Assembly: GCA_025766275.1 (NCBI GenBank)
Contig: JAFKAC010000002.1
Location: 124,001 to 188,000 of the forward strand
Direction of reading: 5' to 3'
DNA: 64,000 nucleotides
Origin: Lactarius indigo
Lineage: Eukaryota; Basidiomycota; Agaricomycetes; Russulales; Russulaceae
Shown here piece after piece: positions 29,106 to 37,936 of this stretch (within the stretch, counting starts at the first letter, position 1; each line of letters begins with the position of its first letter). Under the pieces are notes generated by a model. The model had not been told where the DNA came from. It saw only the letters and a list, made by a program, of their open reading frames with translations, and searched no databases. The translations under genes were made by a program, and so were the position numbers.

Positions 29106-32100
29106 GAGCTGACAGGGAGGCCAATTCAATGTATAGTGTTCGCGATAGTGCTATGACAATCAAAGTCCTCGTTCGCCTTTACTACAAAGAAGCTCGCATA
29201 AATGTGCTGCTAGACAGCGGTGCAACAGACAACCTAATCGACCGAAACCTAATCCAAAAACTTGGACTAGGAACCACCCCTCTGAAACCACCCAGATTGG
29301 TCCGGAATGTAGATGGATCGCTAAACAAAGATGGCACCATGACAGAAACATGCCAGCTATGGATAAAAAGAGGAGAAGAAGAAACTCCTTTCCAGTTTTT
29401 CGTAACTAGCCTAGGGGAAGACAGAATGATCTTTGGATACCCCTGGTTCGAACACGAAAACCCAGACATAGATTGGAAGAAACAAGAGCTGAAAGGAGAA
29501 GCCATCACCATCCTGACAGGAGGGTACCGCTTCCGAAGAAAGCGACACCAAGAAGCGAAAGTGGCAGCAACCAAAACAACCTTTGACCCAGTAAAAGAAA
29601 CTGCAATCCCAGAAGAATACCAGCGCCACAACAAAGTATTCTCAGACGAAGAAGCACAGCGCTTTCCCCCGGAAAGAGAAGAAGACCATCCCATCACATT
29701 GCGACCAGATGCACCCAACAAGATCAACTGCAAAATCTACCCCTTGACTCCAGAAGAAGACAAGGAGTTGAAGGCATATCTCGACGAAAACATAGCAAAA
29801 GGATACATCTATGAAGGAAGCTCCCCCTACGCTTCCTCCTTCTTCTTCAGAAAGAAAACAGATGGAGGGTTGCGCCCTATCTTGGACTACAGACCCCTAA
29901 ACACCTGGACAATAAAAGACACTTACCCACTACCTCTCATCTCCGACATCCTAACCAACTTAAATGGGAAAACACTGTTCTCAAAGTTCGATATCAGATG
30001 GGGGTACCATAACATCCGCATAAAAGAGGAAGACCAGTGGAAGGCAGCCTTCAAGACACCAAGGGGGCTGTTCATCCCTCGGGTCATGACCTTCGGCCTC
30101 ACAAATGCACCAGCCACCTTTGCAAGAACCATGAGCAGAATACTTCGACCACTCATGGACAAATACCCAAGAGAGCTATTTGTGTACATGGACGATGTCC
30201 TGATAGCCACAGAAGAAGATACAGAACGCCACAGACAAATTGTACACGAGTTCTTGGAAATCTGTGAAAAGGAATCTTATTTCCTTAAAGCGTCAAAATG
30301 CGTATTCGAACAAAGAAAGATCCACTACCTAGGCATTGTCATCGATGGGTCTCAAATCAAAATCGACCCAAAGAAGGTAGAAGGACTAAAAGACTGGCCA
30401 AGAGACATCAAGTCAGTCAAACAAGCAAGAAGCGTGTTGGGAACACTAAGTTATCAGCGACCTTTCATCCCCAACTTTGCTCACTTAGCAAGACCCATCA
30501 CGGACACAATAAAGACGTCAGAAGGACCCTTCAGATGGACGAAAGAAGCAGCAGAAGCCTTAGAAGCTCTCATCACGCTTGTGTGCAAAGACCCCATCTT
30601 ATGCCAACCAGATATGGACAAACCTTTCGAACTAGAAGTAGATGCCTCCGCTTTCGCCACAGGGGCAATCTTAACACAAAGAGACAGCCGAAACAAACCA
30701 CAAGCCGTGGGATACTTCTCCAAATCATTTTCAGAAGCGGAGCGCAACTATAACATCCATGACAGGGAACTCCTGGCAGTAATCAGAGGACTGGAACACT
30801 GGAGACACCTTCTTTTAGGGTCCCCCCACGAAATCACAGTGTTTACAGACCACAAAAACCTAGAATATTATCGCCACCCTCGACAAATCAATAGGAGAGT
30901 GGCGCGCTACATCCCCAGACTTGCAGACTATCACATCAAACTTCACCACAAACCCGGACCCCAAAACCATGCTGATGCCCTGTCAAGACGCCCTGACCAT
31001 GACACCGGAGCAGGGGATAACACTGATGTAGTGGTCCTGACCCCAACCATCTTCGCAAACTCCGCTCTCTCCATAAGGATAGATGACCGGGTCATGGCAC
31101 ACCAGCTAGACCACCAAGACACCCTGGACGAGTGGGCCGCCCCCTTCCACCTAGTAAAACAAGGCAAACACTGGTGGAAAGGTGACAAACTGGTGGTTGT
31201 GGACAACACACCGCTAAAGAGGGGGGTAATTTCCCTGTTTCACGATACAAAAACAGCTGGACACCCCGGAATAACAAAGACCTTGTGGTTAGTGTCACAA
31301 GACTTTTGGTGGCCAAACATGAAAGACGACATATCCGCATATGTAAAGGGCTGTGCCACATGCCAATCAAACAAGAACTTCCCTGGGAACCCAAAACCAC
31401 CGATATTCCCCATCAAGACTAACCCAGAAGCACTCCCTTTTGAAACCATCGCTCTAGACTTTATCACAAAGCTACCCCAATCAGAAGACAATGACACAAT
31501 TCTCACCATCACGGATCATGACTGTTCCAAAGCAGCCTTCTTTATCCCATGCAGCGAAACAATAGACGCAGAAGGAGTGGCAAAACTCTATGCCAAAACT
31601 GTCCTGCCACACTATGGACTACCAAGAAGGGTCATCTCCGACAGAGACCCCAGATTCACAGCGAAGTTCATCAAAGAACTGTGCAGAGTGCTTGACATAG
31701 AACAAAACATCAGCACAGCATACCACCCACAAACAGATGGACAATCAGAACGGACAAACCAGTGGTTAGAACAGTACCTCCGAATGTTCATAAACCATCA
31801 ACAAGACAATTGGACGGAGCTACTACCACTGGCACAGTACACCCACAACTCCTGGCCAAGCGCAACCACTAAAAAGGCACCCTACGAATTGATCCTTGGA
31901 TACATCCCAAGAGTACACCAACCAGAAAGAACAACCACAGTACCGGGAACACAAGAGAGATTGGAGCGAATCCAGGAAGCCAGAAGGACCGCCCAAGCAG
32001 CAATTACCCATGCACAGTCACTCTACAAAGGATCCTCTCGCTTCGAACAACACACAGAAGGAGATAGTGTGTGGCTGGATGCCAGGAACTTGAAAACAAC

Positions 32101-33316
32101 GCACCCTAGTTTCAAGTTAGCCCCAAAAAGATATGGACCCTTCAGGGTCACAAAGAAGATCTCCGCCACCACATATGCCCTGAAACTTCCCCATCAATGG
32201 CGGATCCACCCAGTATTCCATGCGTCCCTCCTGATGCCATACAAAGAAACCTCCATACATGGAAAGAACTTTACAGAACCACCCCCAGATCTAGTAGATG
32301 GAGAACAGGAGTGGGAAGTCGAGAAAATACTAGAAACAAGACGCCACAGGAACCAGTTACAGTTCCTAATCAAGTGGAAAGGATACTCCGATGCACACAA
32401 CAGTTGGGAACCAGAAAAGAACCTCAACGCCCCAGAACTTATTCAGGAACACTTCGAAAGCAACCCCAGAAGTGAAGGAGCAAAGCAATGGTTAAAACGA
32501 AAGGAAGTAACAGTACAAACAGCAACCACCTTCCCCACTAGCTCCCTCACCATGCCCTCTCGCTCCTCCTCTGTAGAACGCCTCGTTGCCCATGCCATGG
32601 AAAGAGGCTCCTTTGACGAAACACCCTCTGTCACACCCTCCTCTGGCTATTCTCCCTTCCCAGCACGACCCCCTTCCTTGCCTTCACTCATCCAGGAACC
32701 ACAACCCATCGATCCCACCATGCCCAGCGTCATAGAAACAGAAGGAGGAGGAATAGCCCTTCGCGTTCCCCCTCCTGGACACACAGCTCCCCCTACTCCC
32801 GAGATACACCGACCTACCACCTCCCCCCCTGATCCTAGAGTGACTATGGCTCGTCTCAGCGAAATAATCAACGACCCAATCATGGACGCACTCCCCATTA
32901 ACTATGAAAGGATGCATATCACTGCTGAAGAAGACGACGACCCTGGTTACCCCTTCTTCTTGAATGACCCCTGGAGCAGCCGCTATGTCCACTTCCTCAT
33001 CCCCGACGACGCTGACCCAACCTCGTACATCCGAAAGGATGCCAAATGGATCAAGATCAGTGAAAACAAAGAAGATGTCATCGGCACCATGGGCAAGAAC
33101 CTCCCTCACTATGGCCTCCCCCTTTTCCTCCTTCCCAGAGACGACGACCCCCACAATCCAGCTCCCCCCATCACCTCAGCTCAGATGCAGAACTTGGACG
33201 AAGCTTCCCCCACAGCCAGACAAGTCGATGAAGTCCTAGAAGACCTGAAAGATGACCGCCTCACAGCAGAAATCTCCAGGACTCGCCGACTCTTGCGAAA
33301 CCAGAAGGCCCTCTGA
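29054..33316 (+). CDS. pol: Gypsy pol: protease, RT, RNase H, integrase, chromodomain
   Basis: Open in the -1 frame relative to gag from 29054, overlapping gag by about 50 bases. Numbered from 29087: aspartic protease near residue 43 (LLDSGATDN); RT with YMDD near 366; RNase H (VDASAFATGA, TDHKNLEYY) about 520-640; integrase HHCC finger (GHPG...CATCQ) near 725-770; catalytic DDE residues in LDFI, ISDRDPRF and QSERTN (about 785-890); chromodomain with LIKWKGYSDAHNSWEPE about 1075-1130, which in chromoviruses steers integration to marked chromatin. The frame ends at a TGA (33314-33316) that is followed by the same open frame. All catalytic residues I can check are present. Confidence 0.93.
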   Translation, partial: KETLLCLRSGFLRCRPVRADREANSMYSVRDSAMTIKVLVRLYYKEARINVLLDSGATDNLIDRNLIQKLGLGTTPLKPPRLVRNVDGSLNKDGTMTETCQLWIKRGEEETPFQFFVTSLGEDRMIFGYPWFEHENPDIDWKKQELKGEAITILTGGYRFRRKRHQEAKVAATKTTFDPVKETAIPEEYQRHNKVFSDEEAQRFPPEREEDHPITLRPDAPNKINCKIYPLTPEEDKELKAYLDENIAKGYIYEGSSPYASSFFFRKKTDGGLRPILDYRPLNTWTIKDTYPLPLISDILTNLNGKTLFSKFDIRWGYHNIRIKEEDQWKAAFKTPRGLFIPRVMTFGLTNAPATFARTMSRILRPLMDKYPRELFVYMDDVLIATEEDTERHRQIVHEFLEICEKESYFLKASKCVFEQRKIHYLGIVIDGSQIKIDPKKVEGLKDWPRDIKSVKQARSVLGTLSYQRPFIPNFAHLARPITDTIKTSEGPFRWTKEAAEALEALITLVCKDPILCQPDMDKPFELEVDASAFATGAILTQRDSRNKPQAVGYFSKSFSEAERNYNIHDRELLAVIRGLEHWRHLLLGSPHEITVFTDHKNLEYYRHPRQINRRVARYIPRLADYHIKLHHKPGPQNHADALSRRPDHDTGAGDNTDVVVLTPTIFANSALSIRIDDRVMAHQLDHQDTLDEWAAPFHLVKQGKHWWKGDKLVVVDNTPLKRGVISLFHDTKTAGHPGITKTLWLVSQDFWWPNMKDDISAYVKGCATCQSNKNFPGNPKPPIFPIKTNPEALPFETIALDFITKLPQSEDNDTILTITDHDCSKAAFFIPCSETIDAEGVAKLYAKTVLPHYGLPRRVISDRDPRFTAKFIKELCRVLDIEQNISTAYHPQTDGQSERTNQWLEQYLRMFINHQQDNWTELLPLAQYTHNSWPSATTKKAPYELILGYIPRVHQPERTTTVPGTQERLERIQEARRTAQAAITHAQSLYKGSSRFEQHTEGDSVWLDARNLKTTHPSFKLAPKRYGPFRVTKKISATTYALKLPHQWRIHPVFHASLLMPYKETSIHGKNFTEPPPDLVDGEQEWEVEKILETRRHRNQLQFLIKWKGYSDAHNSWEPEKNLNAPELIQEHFESNPRSEGAKQWLKRKEVTVQTATTFPTSSLTMPSRSSSVERLVAHAMERGSFDETPSVTPSSGYSPFPARPPSLPSLIQEPQPIDPTMPSVIETEGGGIALRVPPPGHTAPPTPEIHRPTTSPPDPRVTMARLSEIINDPIMDALPINYERMHITAEEDDDPGYPFFLNDPWSSRYVHFLIPDDADPTSYIRKDAKWIKISENKEDVIGTMGKNLPHYGLPLFLLPRDDDPHNPAPPITSAQMQNLDEASPTARQVDEVLEDLKDDRLTAEISRTRRLLRNQKAL
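29082..29090 (+). promoter_or_regulatory. Candidate -1 frameshift site, gag to pol
   Basis: In the gag frame the codons are GAT TTT TGC, with five T in a row (29084-29088). A -1 slip of tRNA-Phe from TTT to TTT moves translation into pol, which is open here. It is not a canonical X-XXY-YYZ heptamer, and no pseudoknot was identified. Confidence 0.35.
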
Positions 33317-33970
33317 AAGGAGATTGAAGGCCTGTACAAGACGATGGAGCCCCTCAAAAGGCACCTCCTGAACATGGACATGCAACTAACCAGCACCCGA
33401 AGAAGGCTGCAAGAACACAAGGCCTATGTCCGGATTGCAGACCGATGGCTTGCACTACACCCCCCTCCTCCGGAAGAAGAAACTCACCCCTTTGAAGTCC
33501 ACCACATTCCTGCCCCTGCTCCACCTCGCTACCACTCCATGCCAAGACTTCACAATGAACCAGAAGGACCTAGCCCCTCTGCGGAAAGGAAGAGGAGACG
33601 CAAGCGCAGAGCCAACAAGAAAGAGACTGGCACCATCCGACTTTGTTACAGGTGTCAGTCTGAAGACCACCTCTCCTTCGCCTGCCCTCAAAAACAGAAG
33701 TTCTGCTGGAGGTGCTCTAGCACTGACCACTTCCCCTATCAGTGCCTCTGGCCAGCCCCCGAAGAACGCACTCAGTGGTGTGGCAAGTGTTTTACCAGCA
33801 ACAGCCACGAAGAAATCAAGTGCCCCAAGTATGAAAATTGTCGCAAGTGCGGGGCCTATGGTCCCTTCAACTTCCTTCGCCAACATCGCTGCCCCCTCCC
33901 TCGCGAAGGCACCCCCTCCAACGATGTAGACAACGATGTCTATGACCTGATGGACTTCGAAGCACTCTAG
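33317..33970 (+). CDS. C-terminal Zn-knuckle tail of pol, after an in-frame TGA
   Basis: This frame continues pol's frame directly after the TGA at 33314-33316, with no further stop for 217 codons. It begins with a coiled-coil-like Lys/Glu/Leu segment that continues the end of pol. It then has a basic region (KRRRKRRANKKE) and a Cys/His cluster of two CCHC-like knuckles plus more CxxC pairs (CYRCQSEDH, CWRCSSTDH, CGKC, CRKCG). A zinc-knuckle domain behind the chromodomain is unusual for Gypsy pol. Whether it is made by readthrough, reinitiation (an ATG lies at 33344) or only in stop-free relatives is unknown. Confidence 0.7.
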   Translation, partial: KEIEGLYKTMEPLKRHLLNMDMQLTSTRRRLQEHKAYVRIADRWLALHPPPPEEETHPFEVHHIPAPAPPRYHSMPRLHNEPEGPSPSAERKRRRKRRANKKETGTIRLCYRCQSEDHLSFACPQKQKFCWRCSSTDHFPYQCLWPAPEERTQWCGKCFTSNSHEEIKCPKYENCRKCGAYGPFNFLRQHRCPLPREGTPSNDVDNDVYDLMDFEAL

Positions 33971-33983
33971 GGAGAGTTGACTT

Positions 33984-33992
33984 AGAGAGGGG
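33984..33992 (+). other. Polypurine tract of the Gypsy element
   Basis: AGAGAGGGG, four bases before the 3' LTR; plus-strand DNA synthesis primer of LTR retroelements. Confidence 0.7.
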
Positions 33993-33996
33993 CTCA

Positions 33997-34574
33997 TGTT
34001 ATGATCCGACGCTTCGGACCTAAGTCACAGTATGTCTCCACCCTGCCATTCCCCTTCTGTACTATACCTTGTTACCAAAGGAGCTACTGTTACTAGTGGC
34101 GCTGTTTCTTTGATCCGAACTTCTGTTTACTCCGTTTAGTCTCTTTGATATTGTGTGGACTTGTGTTCATGTTGTTTGGAACCCTGTCCTATATAAACCT
34201 GTACCATAGACCGTAGGAAGCCAGACTTGGCTTCGTTTGCAATCTAGCAACCTTGCCTCCGTACTTTGGTGTGACCTCGTCTTATCCCTCTCTTCTTGTG
34301 CATCCCCTACCTCAGTCCCTGACCAGGACACTTCGAAGTCTTTGCAGTTGAACTATATCAACGCGTTACACCTGTTATACTCTGTGCACTAGCAAGATCA
34401 AGTGTAGAGAAGTGTTAGACACTTTGGACGAGGAGTCTTACATTACAGAGTAGTGCTGCACCTTGTGCCACACCTTATCACTCGTATTTCATAGCAATAA
34501 GACAACAGAGGTCTTCGCTTGATACTTGTGTGATTCAGAACCACTAGAACCCACGCCCCTGCTAGGGCGTAACA
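33997..34574 (+). repeat. 3' LTR of the Gypsy element (family A)
   Basis: Identical by eye over 578 bp to 26637-27214, including the TATATAAA box (34190-34197). It is followed by the target duplicate CCGGG. Confidence 0.97.
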
Positions 34575-35636
34575 CCGGGGGCATAGCTTGCGCTATTCTT
34601 GAGCTCCCTGGGAGTCGCAGCAGGGGGCGCGATAATGACAGCAGGACAGAGCCTGGGAGGTATTGGGATTGAGTGCATCGCACAAAATGGCACCTGGAAA
34701 AGAGCTCACAGCATGCCCAATGCAGCATACGCATTCTGCAATCGTGCCAATACATTTGTCCCCAAACAGCATATAACGGCATGACTAAGCACGATGCTGA
34801 TGTACACGCCGCTGCAAGTAACCCCGGTGAGCAAGTCGGAGCGAGGAATAGGAGTGGAGCAACAAAAAAAGTTTGCGAATTCGTAGGGGTAAAGGAACCA
34901 TGCGACCCGATGCCAGCCGCAGCCATGATTTGAATCGCTGCGCCCCAGTCAGCCGAAGCGACCGCACCGATGGACCTAATGGTATTGGCATCTGTGTAAG
35001 AGAGAAAGGTAAGACGGTGTCACCACTCCTGACTTGCAAGACTGACATCCGACGATCCAAGCTAGGAGATTATGCCATTTTGGGGAGGATAAAGAGCGCG
35101 TCCAAAAATACGACTGTTGTCACGTGCAGACGAAGTGAGCGGGTCAATGATTTTGGGCGTCAACATACGCCACCTGATGTCGGAGCTGCTGAGGCAAGTT
35201 CTGCTACCGACAGGCCGACAATGAAGATGAAAAAACTGGCGACGGCCCACTAGAGAAACCGCTGAGTACATTGTAGGATTTTTTGTAAGGAGTGAAGCGA
35301 AACGGACCCCCCAAACCATAGCCGCAGGACCACCATTCGGTAACGAGTAAAACAAGACCGAGCTGCAGCCAGAGACTACTTGGTAAGGATGCATGGGGAA
35401 AGGAGAACTGGGACAAACGCGATAGGTGGCAAGAGACCAACGATGCTAAATGCGATTCTGAAAACCTGAATGAGGGGGTTGGTCCCTGAGTAAGTGACGG
35501 GGAAATAAGGACAAAAAAATACCTTGATTGGCTTGAAGGCTCGCCAGAATTCCTGCTTGTAACCGAGCTCGGCGAGTAGCTCTTCATCAGCACTGGCAAT
35601 GGCTTGTTTGCACCGTTTTCGAATGTCTGCTGACAT
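34575..35636 (-). pseudogene. Amino-acid permease, N-terminal half
   Basis: The ATG at 35636 opens MSADIRKRCKQA, then ADEELLAELGYKQEF, typical of the cytosolic start of fungal GABA/choline-type permeases. Spliced with short GT-AG introns, the next exons give RIAFSIVGLLP, SVLFYSLPNGGPAAMVWG, FFIFIVGLSVAELASAAPTSGG and NLLAWIVGC, the first transmembrane helices with the conserved Ala-Pro-Thr-Ser-Gly-Gly. Beyond about 34.93 kb frame changes set in, but ALPAATPRELKNSASYA is still readable just before the Gypsy boundary. The gene is split there by the 7.9-kb element. Decay on both sides suggests it was already failing, or has decayed since. Confidence 0.82.
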
Positions 35637-35789
35637 TGCTTGACCTTATGCTTGGAGCCTAGAGAAAGAAAGACCGAACTTATAAGAGGTTGGGGAAAAG
35701 TGGGGCTTGAGAAAAAGGGGGCCCGATGGGGTTCCATAGAGATAAGAGGGTGAATAGATAACATGGAAGGAGTGGAGACGAGCGCTCAT
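35637..35789 (-). other. Upstream flank of the permease relic
   Basis: AT-moderate leader/promoter of the minus-strand permease; no clear box. Confidence 0.3.
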
Positions 35790-36180
35790 AGCTACAGTAC
35801 TGTAGTCTAAATCACTGAAGAAAATTGAATCGGTGAAGACACCGTGACCGCATTTATTTTCCTGGTCAGACACACCCTCTTGATTCGACCCGAATTCAAC
35901 CCACACCCGACCCCTGCCGGACCGCTGGTGACTAATCCTGACTTTCCTTTTTTACTGGGCGTCACGTGTCTGTCACCTGTGGGATGCTTTTCACTTCGTT
36001 CCTTTCCACAAGTTGATCGCTTCAACCTGGTCAGTCCAAAATTGTCATAGTAAGTCTCCTTTACATGCACTAACACCCTGTTTTGGCAGATCTCTACTTT
36101 TTCTGGAAGATCATTGGGATCTGCGTGCACAGAAAGGTTGTGCATTTGCAATAGCTTGTATGTGATACAGTAGTACGTTA
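35790..36180. repeat. Possible third copy of the TA-MITE family
   Basis: Blocks such as GTCACCT...CTTTCCA, AAGTTGATCGC and GTCCAAAATT at 35960-36050 run parallel to 24100-24190. CAGATCT...GATCATTGGGATCTG at 36085-36122 matches a block at 52178-52212. The termini carry TACAGTACTGTAG and GATACAGTAGTACG, which are imperfect inverted repeats. Old, diverged copy; boundaries approximate. Confidence 0.4.
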
Positions 36181-37936
36181 CCACGCCTTCATTCACCCCA
36201 ACCGCTTCACAGCTGCCCCGCTCCATGCTCCACAACTGCAACTATCCATAGAACTGCATACAGAAGACCATGTTGGCTGACAAGGTGCCCTTTGATGCTA
36301 CTGCCCCAGTCATCACCATCGCCACATCGTCGTTGCAACTCTGAAGCTGCCGTTTTACAAACCAGTGTGTACATCCTGCCTTCGCCTTCTCCCCCGCCTT
36401 TACGCCTCATGACCGCCTACCTGTCCCTCATACCCCTCGAAGGTACACGTGAGTCGCTCACTGTACTTACTGTAGTACCACCCGCAAAAAGGTAATGTTT
36501 ATCCCTGCCATCTCCATTCCAGCTCGCGCATCCACAGGGCACCCTTTACACCCGCCAGTACATCACCACTTACGAGTTACCACTCCCACTTTGCGCCACT
36601 TACAAAACATTTAGCTTTGTTTTGTTTTTTCTTGTTTCCCTCCGTTCTGTCTCATCGAGGGTAGGACAACGGCAGCCACAACATTGCCGCCGTTCCTTGC
36701 GCGCATGAAAGCACTCCCATTCGCCAGTTGCTACCGCATCGACTCCTTTGCCCATGCAACGATGCACCGACCCCGTCTTTCCCAACTGCTGCTACCCCAT
36801 CGCTGTACCTGGTCATTGCGGCAACTCCCCCGCCTCCCCGGATCACGTTGCTACCACCCCGACTCTGTTGCCGACAGCAACGGTGATGGCAATTACAACG
36901 ACGCAACCACAGCGACGAAGTGACGATAACGCGACCATGGCCATGACAACCGCGACGACGAAGCGCGCGCTGAAGACAGCCGCAGCCACAGCCATAACGG
37001 CGATGATCGACGACGAAGTGCGCGACGATGAAGCGCACGAGACGGCGGCGGCGAGGACGGCGGGGACAGCATATCCAGCGTAGTGATATTCAGCTTAGTG
37101 TGTTTTAGTGTTTACGCAGAAGACATTATTATTTCTCATGTTCTTTGAATGATCTTTCGAGTGACCCTCTCAGTATCTTTCGCCAAGCTGCAGACCGGTA
37201 AGTATCCTTCTAGCAGAACTTTGAAAGGTATTGCACATCCAGGGGTCCTTCGGAAGATTTGGGCCATGCTTACCGAAAGCAAAAACCCCTTTCCAGCTTC
37301 TACCGCTTCTGCCACGTCTGGAAACTGAGAGGGGCTCAAAAAAGTGACATGTTTTTTCTGATACGTGGCTCCCACCGCCAGCCAGGCTTACGACACGCCA
37401 GTGCGATAAGGTGGAGATGGAAAAGGGTATAGGAAAGGAACAGCAGAAGGGTAGGCAGGAATGAAAAAAAATGAGGACGTGAATGCTGACAGGCACGAAG
37501 GAAGGAGCGATGAGCTGGCGTAGAAGTTTTGTTAAGGAGCCAGAGCGAGACGACACGCTGTCGTGCTGCTGTGGAATCAAGTGTGGGATTAAAGCTGAAG
37601 CTGAAGTGATACTAGAAAAATCCATATGGAAGGGTGACGTGGAGCAAGAATGTGGAGGGGGCGACACAAGAACGAACGCTACCATGCATGGCTCAAATGA
37701 AGTGATCCGAGAATCTGCCGGGTAGATGATAGGAACCTTTTGACGAGAACTACGTGGCTGCCACCAACAACGCTGACGTGGAGATTCAATGATGTGTATG
37801 TGAGGGATGGGCCTTTGAGGCACCACGCTGGTGGGGGAGGAGGTATATAGTGCGGGGTGTCTGTCAATGCAAACTCTGCGAATCCCACTTTTCTCAGGCT
37901 GAAAACCAGGCACTTTTATTTTGCTCTCACCTTGCT
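36181..37936. other. No convincing gene upstream of the helicase
   Basis: Only compositionally biased frames (for example Thr/Ala-rich at 36750-37080, from an ACGACG-type low-complexity run). It probably contains the promoter of the helicase gene starting at 37937; a TATATAG lies near 37847. Confidence 0.3.

Larger units (their letters stand above)
26637..34574 (+). mobile_element. Full-length chromodomain Ty3/Gypsy element, TSD CCGGG
   Basis: 7,938-bp element with two 578-bp LTRs that I read as identical, flanked by exact CCGGG at 26632-26636 and 34575-34579. Order: LTR, leader, gag (zinc knuckle), protease, RT, RNase H, integrase, chromodomain, a zinc-knuckle tail, polypurine tract, LTR. 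This is the order of Metaviridae chromoviruses of fungi. Identical LTRs mean recent insertion. It is inserted in an amino-acid permease relic. It carries two in-frame TGA codons (28251, 33314), so this copy probably needs readthrough or help from another copy. Confidence 0.97.

Noticed and set aside
27414..33970. Selenocysteine or a reassigned UGA to explain the in-frame TGAs
   Set aside because: Fungi lack selenoprotein machinery, and host genes here use TGA as a normal stop; C-to-T change or readthrough is simpler.
36684..37083. Gene in the Thr/Ala-rich frames upstream of the helicase
   Set aside because: Three overlapping frames are open because of an ACG-type low-complexity run; no splice or motif support.
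37170..37913. 247-codon minus-strand frame before the helicase
   Set aside because: It begins inside the promoter/leader of the plus-strand helicase, has no motif and biased Ser/Pro/His content; judged a chance frame.
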